From positions 22,927,750 to 22,991,749 of the forward strand of contig NC_092356.1 of NCBI RefSeq assembly GCF_963676685.1: a stretch of DNA of 64,000 bases, read 5' to 3'. The position numbers and the translations under genes are program-made. The notes under the pieces were generated by a model. It ran no database searches and was not told the origin of the DNA. It saw only the letters and a list, made by a program, of their open reading frames with translations. This DNA comes from Mytilus edulis. Lineage: Eukaryota > Mollusca > Bivalvia > Mytilida > Mytilidae. Shown piece after piece: positions 1 to 11,419 of this stretch; within the stretch, counting starts at the first letter, position 1, and each line of letters begins with the position of its first letter.

Positions 1-770
1 TCAGAGTTATAAGCCAAAATCTACATTTTACCCCTGTTCTATTTTTAGCCGTGGTGGCCATCTTGGTTGGATGGCCAGGTCATCGGACACATTTTTCAAG
101 CAAGATACCCCAAAGATGATTGTGGCCAAGTTTGAATGAATTTGGCCAAGTAGTTTCAGAGGAGAAGATTTTTGTAAAAGATAACTAAGATTTACGAAAA
201 ATGGTTAAAAATTGACTATAAAGGGCAATAACTCCTAAAGGGGTCAACTGACCATTTGGTCATGTTGACTTATTTGTAAATCTTACTTTGATCAACATTA
301 TTGCTGTTTACAGTTTATCTCTATCTATAATAATATTCAACATAATAACCAAAAACAGCAAAATTTTCCTCAAAATTACCAATTCAGGCGCAGCAACCCA
401 ACAACGGGTTGACAGATTCATCTGACAATTTCAGGGCAGATAGATCTTGACCTGATAAACATTTTACGTCATGTCAAATTTCCTCTAAATGTTTTGGTTT
501 TTGAGTTATAAGCCAAAAACTGCATTTTACCCCTATGTTCTATTTTTAGCCGTGGCGGCCATCTTGGTTGGTTGACCGGTTCATGCCACACATTTTTAAA
601 CTAGATACCCCAAAGATGATTGTGGCCAAGTTTGGATTAATTTGGTCCAGTAGTTTCAGAGGAGAAGATTTTTGTAAAAGCTAACGACGACGGACGACGA
701 CGACGGACGACGACGGACGCCGGAAGCCGGACGCCAAGTGATGAGAAATTCTCACTTGGCCCTTTGGGTC
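1..770 (+). repeat. Interspersed element with internal direct duplication and GAC-rich 3' end
   Basis: A segment starting at 4 recurs from 503 (offset 499) with few changes. Both copies run from GAGTTATAAGCC to TTTCAGAGGAGAAG. The second copy leads into a GAC-rich trinucleotide run (about 684-735) and then a short inverted repeat, GCCAAGTGA...TCACTTGGC, at 733-760. No coding frame is seen. The layout suggests the 3' end of a non-autonomous element, perhaps cut by the window edge. The family name is not known to me. Confidence 0.6.
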
Positions 771-779
771 AGGTTAGCT

Positions 780-1176
780 AAAAATGAATCCAAAACGGTG
801 TACTGTTAATACTTCTCAAAAAATCTGCTACTGACATACTGACAATCCGGAAGACAGATTTGAAGTTTGAACATATACAAGTGACAGACCAGATAAAAGA
901 CATAAACATTTATGTACATACTAAAAAGCCGATATTACTTTGTAAACGTTAATAATAATACAATATAAAAATCATGTATGACAGTTGTTATGGGGTTAAC
1001 TGTACTTTTGAATGTTAGTTAACAGTGCGATTTCTCTATATACGAGAAATACATAAAATTATGTTGGCAGAAATGGACTTTTTTTTATTTGAATGTAACA
1101 TATGGCAAACACATCTGTCGGCAGTTGCAAAGACGTTATATAAGCACATAATTCGAACTTTTAATGATGTACTTCA
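780..1176. other. AT-rich, nothing recognised
   Basis: No repeat pair, splice-bounded coding stretch or RNA gene was seen here. A 76-codon open frame at 1025-1255 runs into the repeat that follows and is not credible as a gene. Confidence 0.5.
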
Positions 1177-1448
1177 TCAGGAGCCTGTAATTCAGTGGTT
1201 GTCGTTTGTTTACGTGTTACATATTTGTTATTCGTTCAGTTTTTTTTATATATAAATAAGGCCGTTAGTTTTCTCGTTTGAATTGTTTTACATTGTCATT
1301 ATGAGCCTTTTATAGCTGAAAATGCCGTATGGGTTTTGCACATTGTTGAAGGCCGTTCGGTGATCTATAGTTGTTAATTTCTGTGTCATTTTGGTCTCTT
1401 GTGGAAAGTTGTCTCATTGGCAATCATACCACATCTTCTTTTTTATAT
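1177..1448 (-). repeat. Interspersed repeat R1 (reverse copy)
   Basis: This matches, in reverse, the element at 61994-62222. It has the blocks GAGCCTGTAATTCAGTGG, CTTTTATAGCTGA and TCTCATTGGCAATCATACC. Other copies are at 42250-42555, 51524-51606 and 61140-61255. It is a short, noncoding, mussel-type dispersed repeat. Confidence 0.75.
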
Positions 1449-2455
1449 AAGGTAGGGTTTAGAAATTTGTGTCGGATGCTAAGACTCCTTAGTTTATTCT
1501 TACGAGACATGGTTAAATAATTTAATTTTGGATGTAACGCGTCTTCTGATTGGTTGATGTTATTATGTTATGAGCCCATAGACAGTTGGAAAGCAGGTCA
1601 CGGTTTGACCCCAAGTTTATCAGCAACAATAGAGTCACGTGACCGTGAAAATTCAGTAAAAAAACGGATGAGACAAACCTCATTTTAACTCACTGAATAC
1701 TATTGTCGTAATAAAAACTTATTGACCTAACTAATCTTGAGTATCCATAGTTTATTCTCGTCAAAGCTCACACATCAAATCAAAGTCCTTTATTCTTTAT
1801 TTTATCTGCAAACTTGGAGTTTGGGTGAAAATTGTCAAGTCTCCTGAACGAAAAATCTAAATATTTACGAGGAAACTAAAAATGATGGGCTGAATTTAAA
1901 TTTAATAAAGCATCTTATTAAGACAAACACTCGATATGAATATCTCGGCAATAGAATGTTGGATACGCAAACGTCAAATTGATTTCAAACCGAAGCGGTG
2001 GTTTTTATGCCGATTTGTGCAAGTGGTTATCTCCCCTTAATATCACCAGTCAAAAATAAAAACCCAGCAAAATGCATAAAAATTAAAAAAGGAGTTTACT
2101 TTACAAAAAATAGAAAGAAAATAAACGAAACTCGATTTATAACTATGTTATGATAATATAAAGAAGAGATACTTCCCCCTATTTTTCAGAGAAGGACTAA
2201 TTAAATGTAAATATTAAAAGATAAAATATTACTGCAGTAAAAAAAAAAAAACAATTCAGAAATGTGGATAATGACACCTACATGTAAAATTAAAAACCTA
2301 GCTATATTGAAAGAAATTAGATCTGGCGGATGAAATATACTACATGCAGAATTTTTTTAAACACTTCTGATTATATTTAATGCATTAAAACAGTTTATAC
2401 AATTTCAATAATCTTTCTGAAAATTGATATAATTATTAAATAAATAGTACTGATC
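1449..2455. other. Intergenic, no gene seen
   Basis: About 1 kb of AT-rich DNA with no open frame of useful length and no repeat shared with the rest of the window that I could find. Confidence 0.5.
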
Positions 2456-2945
2456 ATATCGTCGCTGTTATGCAAAAACCTCGTATCTAAGGTTTTGATA
2501 ATTTTACACCAGGCAGTAAAATCTGAAATCTTTTTTCGATTATTTAGAATTTAATATGTATGTTCCGCTGTATGCGAAAATATCTGATCTTCTAACCAAT
2601 CAATTACCAAGACGAGCAAAAATTTCTGCACCTATATTGTATTTTCATTATTTTTAAGCTAATATATTAGCTTTGAGAACCTAAAATTGATAAAACTGTA
2701 CCTGTAATAATGTCAGCTGCCGTGCAAAATTTTTTTCTTTTGAGATACGATATTTTTGCACAACAAAATGTCTCACCAATCCGACTACACTTTTTCGTCA
2801 CATGTCAGAATTCGGGTTGATGATTGGTTAGAAGGTCAGATATTTTCGCATATAGTGGAACATACATATTTAATTCTAAATAATCGATAAAAAGATTTCC
2901 GCAAAATGTTGAGATACGAGGTTTTTGCATAACAGCGACGATATA
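2456..2945. mobile_element. 490-bp palindromic MITE
   Basis: The ends are inverted copies. ATATCGTCGCTGTTATGC at 2456 faces GCATAACAGCGACGATAT ending at 2945. Pairing continues inwards for about 150 bases per arm with small indels, for example TATGTATGTTCC in the left arm against GGAACATACATA in the right. The element carries no ORF. A TA duplication at each end is possible but cannot be separated from the palindrome itself. It is a non-autonomous DNA element of the Tc1/mariner MITE type at best. Confidence 0.75.
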
Positions 2946-3946
2946 TATTTTATATTCTATAAAGTGTGACCAAGAGTCTCAACATTTTTTTTCAAATTAA
3001 GAGAGCCTTTAAACTCAAGCCTATGTTTCTTAGTTGAACAGTAAAATACAAAAAAGGGATTTATAAGTTTTATACCAAAAATATTGACAGAAATTCTGTA
3101 AAAAAAGTATATGCTTTAAATTATAAGTGAAAGTGACACAATTTTGAATTTCAGAATCATTATTATTGTAAAATTAAACTATTAGATTAGCTTGCACAGT
3201 AGCCCTTTGTCGTATTTCTCAGGGTATTTTATAGATTATGAAAGTAAACTTTTTGGGGCTTCTTCTCTTGAACAGGTTGCTGTATCAGCTTCTTTAAATA
3301 ATTACATATTTATAAACAAAGTATTGTATATATACTTTACCTGAATACTAGTAATAGGAAATGAAATGAAACTGGTGGGACAAATTTTGTGCATTTTACT
3401 TCAATAATGATCAAAGATGCTTAAATTTGACAAGAATTTGCCATTTGAATAAATTCAATTTTGTAAGAACACATTTCTTGTTTGGCTGACTTGGCTTGAT
3501 AAGCTAGTTTTTGCTCTTATTACTATAAAATTGAGAATGGAAATATAGCTTACTAAGTAAAGAGATAATAATATAAGCAAGATTTTATTAACTGACCTTC
3601 ATTTTCTTTTTTCATATGTTTTTTTCCTACAGAATTTTCTTTGCAGTGCATTTTCTATTGCTATTTTTGTGCTTTTGTCCATCCATACAGTAGGCTATCA
3701 ATAGTTTGTCAGATCTGTCAGAATTTTCCAAGACGTTTAGCTTTAAACGCAATAAAGAAGATCTTTGTTTGTTGTTTCACTTTTTCAATGTGTAAATTTT
3801 TACTATGCACATGACCCTGACACATATTTTGTTATAAACGTTACATGACGTATGTTGAAAAAAGAAAAAAATGTCACCGTCAATTTGTGTAGGGGATCAA
3901 AAGGGGTTTTAGTTACTTTAAAATACAAGTATCGTATGGAATTGTG
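2946..3946. other. Intergenic, no gene seen
   Basis: AT-rich sequence without a convincing exon or a repeat shared within the window. Confidence 0.5.
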
Positions 3947-4027
3947 AATAACATAAAAATGTGGTGCACACTGTTAAATAACCCGCTAAGCGCGTTATTC
4001 AGTGTGCACCAAATTTTTTATGTTATT
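3947..4027. repeat. 81-bp near-perfect hairpin
   Basis: AATAACATAAAAA at the left end pairs with TTTTTATGTTATT at the right. Inside, GTGGTGCACACTG pairs with CAGTGTGCACCA, then AATAAC with GTTATT, around a small CCGCTAAGCGC loop. It could be a tiny MITE or a structured transcript element. Confidence 0.7.
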
Positions 4028-4364
4028 TCTTCATAGACAGAAAAAATATTACAGTCATTCCTTAAATATTTTGCCCCATAGCCGCCATTTTTCTTTTCAT
4101 ATAAGACTCAATAGCTCTTAAAATTCGTTTAACAAAATTTATATTAAGCGTACATATTAAATTTTGTTCAAAAGTCTGAGTCTACAATCTACTATATATA
4201 ATATCGTATGTTAATGTCTACTTCACAGCTTTGGAAACTTCTTTATCACTAGATACATTTATATTTATTTATACGTATAAATTATCGGGTTTTCTACAAA
4301 TTGATAACGTTAAACATCAGCCTCGAGCAACAATGTGAACCTTTTTGGCGAAAGAGCCAGTTAA

Positions 4365-4965
4365 AGAAAAGATGTCACGTGAATCGTTGGGGGTCTTCAA
4401 ATCAAACTTTGTGATTTTTCTAATAATGCCATGGAGACAAACTCTATCCATATTAAGGTCATATCGGAGGTGGAAAAAATGATTTTTTTTTTCTTCAAAT
4501 ATCGGCCCTCAATAAAAACTGTTCATGAAAAAATGACACAAGAATTGTTGGGGGTCTTCACATCAAACTTAGTGATTTTTCCTAGTAATGACAGGAAAAA
4601 CAACTTTATCTCCATTAATGACAAGTCATACTACTTTCAAACCATTTTATGTAGTATCGGATATGAAAAATTATATATTAATCATTTTACAATATCGATC
4701 GTTCATAAAACTGTTAAAGAAAAATGTTACGAGAATCGTTGGGGGTCTTGACATCAAACTCTGTGATTTTTCTAGTAATGACAGGGCAAACAAAACTTTA
4801 TCCAGATTATATCAATGAAAGAAAATCATTTTATAATATCGGCCCTTAAAACAACTGTTCAAGAAAAAAATGTTACAAGAATCGTTGGGGGCTTTGGCAT
4901 AAAACTCTGTGATTTTTCTAGTAATGACAGGGCTAACAAATAAACTTTATCTAGAGTTGCGTTCA
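4365..4965 (+). repeat. Degenerate tandem repeat, unit about 150-190 bp
   Basis: The phrase CGTTGGGGGTCTTCA or a variant recurs at about 4385, 4544, 4736 and 4883, and again at 5474 beyond an inserted element. Between the recurrences lie variants of TCTGTGATTTTTCTAGTAATGA and AATATCGGCCCTC. The short open frames here (4431-4751, 4588-4818) follow the repeat and are not credible genes. Confidence 0.65.
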
Positions 4966-5003
4966 ATATCGTAGCGGCTACATAGTGCTAACTAGATTTA
5001 TAA

Positions 5004-5296
5004 GGGAGCTACCATTTGATTTTTCAGGAGGGGAGGGGGGCTAGGATGAAAAATTATGTCCTGCATTTTTTTTAGCTGTAATCTCTGTCCTGCCTTTTTA
5101 TTTTTCACTCTAATCGGTCCTGCCTTTTTTTTTTAAGCTTATCCTGACTTTTTTTTTGTCGTCCTGACTTTTTTTTTGCAAGTGTCACATCCTGCCTTTT
5201 TTTTTTAACTAAAAACTCCTGTTCTGCCTATTTTTTTTTCAAATTTCATCCTAGCCCCCCCCCCCCCCCCCCCCATAAAAATCAAAGGTAGCTCCC
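5004..5296 (+). mobile_element. Foldback MITE, Harbinger-like, copy 1
   Basis: Terminal inverted repeats start GGGAGCTACC and end with its complement GCTCCC at 5296. They extend about 40 bases per side, including a C-run of about 20 bases on the right. Flanking trinucleotides are TAA on both sides (5001-5003, 5297-5299), a TWA target duplication as PIF/Harbinger elements make. The core is a T-rich minisatellite of TCCTGCC/TCCTGACT blocks with long T runs. It interrupts the degenerate tandem repeat. A second copy lies at 40638-40924 in the opposite orientation. Confidence 0.75.
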
Positions 5297-5389
5297 TAAC
5301 TATTGAACGTGTATTTGACCGTATTTAGCCTAGCTGCTACATAAATATTGATAGCAGCTACGTATCCGACCCGCTACTATAATGAACAC

Positions 5390-5700
5390 GACCCTGATAA
5401 TATCAATGAAAGATAATCATTTTTTAATATCGGCCCTCAATAAAACTGTTCAAGACAAAATTTCACGCAAATCGTTAAGGGTCTACACATCCGACATTTC
5501 TCTGGTAATTATAGAGCGAACAAATCTTGTCCTCATAAGGTCGTACTGCCACGCTAATCGTGCCATGTCGCTACATATAAGGTCAAACATTGTTAATTAT
5601 AAGGTCAAAATCTTGTTGTATAAAAGGTCGAACCTTGTTACATATGAGGGTAACCTTGAGCACTTTATACAACAAGTATAGTGCGTTATGTCACTGGATA
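5390..5700 (+). repeat. Degenerate tandem repeat, right part
   Basis: The phrases AATATCGGCCCTCAATAAAA and CGTTAAGGGTCTACA continue the array seen at 4365-4965. From about 5530 a shorter motif, ATAAGGTC with CTTGTTA, recurs about every 25-30 bases up to 5650. Confidence 0.5.
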
Positions 5701-7440
5701 AAGGTGGATTGTACCTTAAAAAAACAACATTATACAACCATCAATTAACCCCTTATGCCCTTAAAAAGCAATAATAATTATAGATTGTGGACATTTATCA
5801 ACAAAGCTGACACACGCACTCAGTTTTACAACGCAAATGACATGTTAAAGAACATGATGATTTCAATAAAAAACATCACCCTGAAGAAAGGCTAGACGCC
5901 GTCTTTGTCAAATGTAATTGACATTGATGTATATATCAGTCGTTGCATTCTGACAAATTTATCAGATAAAGCCTAAAATTGTCTATTACATGTATGATAA
6001 TCTCTATTGCAAAATTACAACCATAAGGATCAAAGCAATACAAACAAACAATACTATGCAATACAAAAGAATATATATATTAAGAAACAGGTCAATTTAC
6101 CAATTTCTGAAATAACACAAAAAACTGACATGGATCTGACTCCCTCAGTTCTAAAAACTGCTTAATGGAGACTCAAATATGACAAACAAGTTCAGGGTCT
6201 ATAGGGTTTTAAAGCATTGCTATAGATGTTAACGTCATAATACAAAAAGAAATGAAATTCGTCATCTAGAACTCCACATGTTTTACATAATCGTTGAGGT
6301 CTTGTAATGTTCCTATATCTACCCTTTGCCGAAATATATTGTTGTAAACGTTAATGATATATTTAAAAAAAATTATGACAGGTTTTACGGGGTTGGCATT
6401 TTTAGTTGAAAAGAAATCTTTTTTGTTTTGCTTACGCAACAATGGTAGCATTTTTAAAGTTATATACTATCATTAATAAAAATAAGCCGTAGTACTAAAC
6501 TGTAAAATTAAGTATATTCGACACTTTTAGGTGTAATCAAATTTCAATACTCCTGTGGTGGAGTACAGTGATCGTTTCCGTTCCGGAATAACCGGGAAGT
6601 TTGATGATGCCGCAACTTTTTTGTTTTTTCAAACTTAACTTTTTAACGGATACTGGAGGATTTCGAACTTTTCGAATTAGTTTGAAATAATAAGACCCAT
6701 TGCTTAATTCTCCGCATATTTGCTCATAACACAAATTCTAGAGCCGAAATTCAGTTCTCACTATTTCATTTTTCTTTATAAGTAAAAGGGCAGCAGAACA
6801 TACATATACTTCTACATTTAAACAAATGTAGCTATTCTGTTATAAATGCGAAAACTAGGTGCAAGTTGCACGTCACCTTTATTCACTTTCTTTAACACAC
6901 ATTTTTATTAAATTAGGACATTGAACTAACTGTTTCTGTGCAGATTTTCTATTAAACGAACAAACAAACATACGTTACAATTTGTCAAAAATATCATAAC
7001 ACAATAAAATACCAAAGCCGATTTTTCCCGATATTTCAGAACGTTTGATAAATTAATAATTGTATAAACAATTACTGAGCTTTATATATGCGTTTTACTT
7101 GTAATACTAGACGCGATACATGGATAAGTAATTGGCGGTCTTTCTAACAAACATCTTTGATGTGTATACTTAGGGGTGCTCAACATAATATTATATTTGA
7201 TGCAGCATTCACCATACGAAACAAGACATTGTAGTTTGTCACCGTCTATTGAACGAAACAAGAGAAGCACCGACAAAAGCGGGATAACTCTAATTTTACA
7301 GTTTGATTTAAAATAGATTTTTATTTTCCAAAAGTGTTATTAAAACCTTTTAATACATGTGCTTAATCATGTTACTATAATTTGTACTTCCTGTCACAAA
7401 TCAGTATTAATTATATATACTATAATATTGAACCTTAAGT
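5701..7440. other. Intergenic, no gene seen
   Basis: Short minus-strand frames (6266-6451, 6537-6734, 7082-7276) occur, but I see no known domain, no signal peptide and no good splice-site pairs around them. I do not call genes here. Confidence 0.5.
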
Positions 7441-7575
7441 TTGTTTACCATGTTGTTCTTATGTACATTTTGTAAATATGTTCACACTGTAATTGTTTGT
7501 TAAAAATTGTTGTAATAGCATACCCCATGTGGGAGCTTCAGTGAAATAAAATGTCTTATGTCTTATGTCTTACAT
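7441..7575 (+). mobile_element. Probable 3' end of a non-LTR retrotransposon
   Basis: The phrase ATACCCCATGTGGGAGCTTC is followed by GTGAAATAAAATG and a heptamer tail (TCTTATG, three copies). A 3' UTR ending in a short-period microsatellite is typical of LINE elements of the RTE/CR1 sort. No reverse-transcriptase coding remains beside it. Confidence 0.45.
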
Positions 7576-7904
7576 ATTGTTAGATATCCAATCTTTATTA
7601 GTCTAATATATAGTTATTTACTTTAATATAACCCTTACAGATATAATATCTTAATAAAATTTAGAAAACGAGGATAAAACTAATCGTTTTATCGTATTGA
7701 TCAAACATGAAACATTTGCTAGCTACTGGCTGGTTATTAATATATTAGTTCATCTCATAGTTTTATGAAATATATAGACCAAATTTGATTAAAATGAGAA
7801 ACCAAGTACAAGTCAATGAAACCATGACACAATAAGCTTAGACGATAAATCCGGAGAATAACTATAGAGGTCAACACAAGATCTGTAAAGACAGATATAT
7901 AAAG

Positions 7905-8005
7905 TTAGGAATGGAAATGGGGAATATTTTAAAGAGACGACAAACCGACCAAAGAGCAGACACCAGCTGAAGGTCACCAATGGGTCTTCAACGCAGCGAG
8001 AAAAT
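7905..8005 (+). repeat. Interspersed repeat R3 (forward fragment)
   Basis: It carries the R3 blocks AATGGGGAATATTT, GACAAACCGACC and CACCAATGGGTCTTCAACG. The same family is found at 19240-19420, 52850-53100 and, reversed, at 26150-26290, 32680-33010, 38560-38865 and 63370-63695. Confidence 0.7.
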
Positions 8006-8028
8006 CCAGGTTTTCCTACTTTTGATAC

Positions 8029-8277
8029 ATGCTTTGGTTAACTTGCTTGCTTTGTTTGTATATTTTACAATTAGCCGTTTCAGAATCTAAAGAATCATGG
8101 GTAATTTCATTGTTCGCACCCCAAAATGAAAATAACGCCACGTCATTGGTTAAATTTCCATTGTTTATGACAGTTTTAACCAATCAGGACGTTGTGGTGT
8201 ACACTTTTGAAAATATTACCCAGGATGCATTTGATTCTGAAACGGCGAATTGGGTTATTAAGATTATATCAAACTAA
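8029..8277 (+). CDS. Putative secreted protein, N-terminal exon or truncated gene
   Basis: This 82-residue open frame begins with a convincing signal peptide (hydrophobic residues about 2-17, then AVSES). A mature part of about 64 residues follows, with two possible N-glycosylation sites (NNAT and ENIT). The pattern of alternating beta-like stretches (SWVISLF, PLFMTVLTNQDVVVYTF) loosely resembles the N-terminal region of IgGFc-binding-type mollusc proteins, but that is only an impression. The frame stops shortly before a microsatellite and no clear continuing exon was found. It may be a first exon, a pseudogene fragment or chance. It sits directly behind an R3 repeat. Confidence 0.35.
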   Translation: MLWLTCLLCLYILQLAVSESKESWVISLFAPQNENNATSLVKFPLFMTVLTNQDVVVYTFENITQDAFDSETANWVIKIISN

Positions 8278-8326
8278 GATATAGCTTATACAGGTTTAAC
8301 TATGACTCTCTTGTTTTCATCAGAGC

Positions 8327-8545
<219 letters not shown>

Positions 8546-8552
8546 AGTGTGA

Positions 8553-9502
8553 AAAACATCGCTATATACTAATCTTAATTTCAATGAAATTAATACGGCT
8601 ATAGAAAATACGCTGAAAGACAATGTAAATCTAGAATATGAAATTAAAAGACCATCTACAGAAAGTCTTCTTGATATTCTTAGTATTTTACTGACAAAAA
8701 ATGAATTTACTTTTAATGAAAACGCATATAAACAAATCGTTGGCGTTTCAATGGGCGGAGTTGCTTCCACGGAAATATCTGATATTGCTATATTTGACCA
8801 TATAAATAATATTATAGAACAATATCCATACAAAGATAATATCAAATTTCATAAACGAATGAGAGATGATGGCTTTATTATATTTAATGGAAGCAGTGAG
8901 CAAATTAAACAACTATTTGAAATAGCAAATAAGAAACATAACCTGCTGAAATTTACTTTTGAAATAAATACTCATACTATGAAATTCTTAGATGTGGTAT
9001 TATATAAAGGTAAACGGTTTAGTGCATCTTGGATACTGGATGTAAACTGTTACACCAAACCTACTGAGAAATTTCAGTATTTACATAGAAGCTCAAGTCA
9101 TGCTTCTACTTGCTCTCATCTTTTATGAAAGGAGAAGGGACTAGAATTTTAAGATACACTAGCAATAAGAACGAATTTAATAAACGTATTAAACTGTTTA
9201 TAGATAAATTATCTAGACGGGGATACACGAAAGAAATCGTCAGTCAAATATTGCACAAAATTCATCACGAAGACAGACAGTTAAAACTTCGGAAGAAACA
9301 AAATAAGAATAAAATAACAGGCAGAAATATGTTCATTACAACGTATCATTACAATGCTGAATATCTTAAAAAGATTATAACAAAATTCTGGTATATAATT
9401 CGGATAGATCCGATTGCCAAACAAATATTTAAATCTAAACCAGATATGGGTTTCAAAAACAATAAGAATATTAGCGACATGATAATAATTATTAATCATT
9501 AA
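8553..9502 (+). pseudogene. Penelope-like element reverse transcriptase, truncated and frameshifted
   Basis: The frame opens after a stop at 8550-8552 with KTSLYTN, the SLYTN signature of motif A of Penelope-like (PLE) reverse transcriptases. QIVGVSMGGVAST follows (motif B region), then MRDDGFIIF, which holds the catalytic DD of motif C, then KFTFEIN...MKFLDVVLYKG and KPTEKFQYLHRSSSH. Near 9108-9127 the frame shifts. The second frame (9110-9502) continues with a thumb-like region ending LSRRGY and the PLE linker phrase DMGFKNNKNISDMI. The part before motif A, including its usual aspartate, is missing, replaced by the GA microsatellite. The C-terminal GIY-YIG endonuclease is absent. It is a dead fragment of a mobile element. 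Confidence 0.85.
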
Positions 9503-10607
9503 GTCGAAGAAGCCCTCCACAGGAAGCTTTATAATATAGTATATACTATGAAACAGATGTAATAAAGACGTGACACCGATTTATTTCAATAGATCACGTA
9601 TCTGAGATAACCGACGGCCATGTTTCTACCCGGCAGGGTACCTACACATGTTTCTTCAAATGCTAAACATGAAGACTTTTGTATTATATCATATAAATGA
9701 TAAAACAAACACGCCAGTATACCCTGGAGTTAACAATATGATTGATAAATAATATTTCTACAATATCCCGTGTAGACTCATGTTGAAGTAATTAGTGATA
9801 AAAATAAAGACAATAAGTCTCTTCATTAATTAAACAAAAGTGCTGATCAACTTGGTCAGTTTTTTCAGTCTGTAAAAAGACTAGCTACAACGTAGACCTA
9901 TATGCACGTGTAGTTAATAAACTAAAAAAACTGTTATGAAACAGTCACACATCTATCTATGATACTAGTAACTAGATACGAAATAAATATATAAAGGTGA
10001 TGATGAGGGTTTACCTGGGATTATTCCCGAAAAAAACCGAAACATTGCATATTAAATTCTAATGAATTAATCAATAAAAAGTACGTAGTGTCAGGTCAGA
10101 AATATTGATACCATACCATGAAAAAGTGGGTTTATGGTCAATTTATAAAACAGCTTAATTTAGTGTGTGCGAACGTGAGAGTGGGGAAAAGTATGAAAGC
10201 AAGAGTTGTACAGCATAATAGAGAGAGACCGTGCGAAGAATCAGAGATAGTGCGGAAATCAAAAAGCGGGATAACAGAGTACGATTTCCCCTTTCTTTTG
10301 TACAATGCTTATATTTTTTTCTCTAAATCGTCACATTCTTAACATTTATATTGAGCGCCAAACATTTCTTGATATTTTTCCAACCAATTTTTTTTTATGC
10401 TTTTTCTATTATTCTCTTAGTCTTGTTTTGAAAGTTATTTTCCACATACTCTATCTAGCACTTTGTACTTCATTTATTTTTCGGTTGCACGATAAAAGAA
10501 CATGTTTTTGTTTGCGACAGAACGAACATCACTGGTTCATTACTTGCAGACACTTATTTTGTCTCCACCCAACTTCTCTATTATTCATTTTGCCCCGGTG
10601 TTATATA
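9503..10607. other. Intergenic, no gene seen
   Basis: The open frames at 10118-10342 and 10305-10625 are low-complexity and lack a recognisable domain. Nothing else was identified. Confidence 0.5.
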
Positions 10608-10968
10608 CAGTCCGCCAAAAGTTAAGCACAAACTATTTTTATTGCATCACATCTTTTTCCATTTACAAAAAATAACTATTCCTCGAAAAAGATAAAAAGG
10701 GGGTCATAAAATATTCATGTGGTTCATAAGTGTCATAAACTTAGAAAATACGTCAGGGAATTATTCCTCAGTTTTGATAAAATGCGAATTCTCTGTATTC
10801 CGATAATCTATTTCTGTCATATAAGAACTGAAGTGGAGTTTTTCTCATATTTCACCGATATGAAACTGATATTTGATATTGTACTCTCATAAAGAAATGG
10901 AGAACCATCTAGGTCGTTTAATTATCATTTAATAAACGTTCTTGTTTCAAATCACAAGTCTAGGGTTT

Positions 10969-11419
10969 GGCCACAGACCACAATTAATTTCTCTATCAGT
11001 TCTTTATAACCTTTTGCATCATTAAAAAAATTGCACCATGCACTTTTGTCCAATTTTTTGTGTGTGTAATGTATTGTCCTAGTCCAAATATATATCCAAA
11101 ATTCAGAAAGATTGAAGCAATCACTTTTACAAATTTAGCCAATACACATCCATACCCCTATTGACAAGTCAAGAGATGTTCCGAAAACTGTAAATATCAC
11201 CTTTTTGCACTTGACCTAATCACTCATTCCATATCAAAATCAGTTAAAATACAACCTCCAAAAATTTATTTGACCTCTCTTCTTTCATTTCCACCCAAAA
11301 AGATTTAAGGAATGAGTGAGGAAAGGAAAGAAAAAAAATTAAGGAAAAATACACTCTAATTAAAAGGAACTATATTCGTGGACAACGAAAAGCGGGGTCA
11401 TTAATTGTGGTCTTGGGCC
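10969..11419. mobile_element. 451-bp TIR module, copy 1
   Basis: It is bounded by 20-base terminal inverted repeats (GGCC...GGCC). Its left flank is GTTT, but its right flank is TATT, so the module alone does not show a target duplication. It is MITE-sized and has no coding. Confidence 0.7.
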
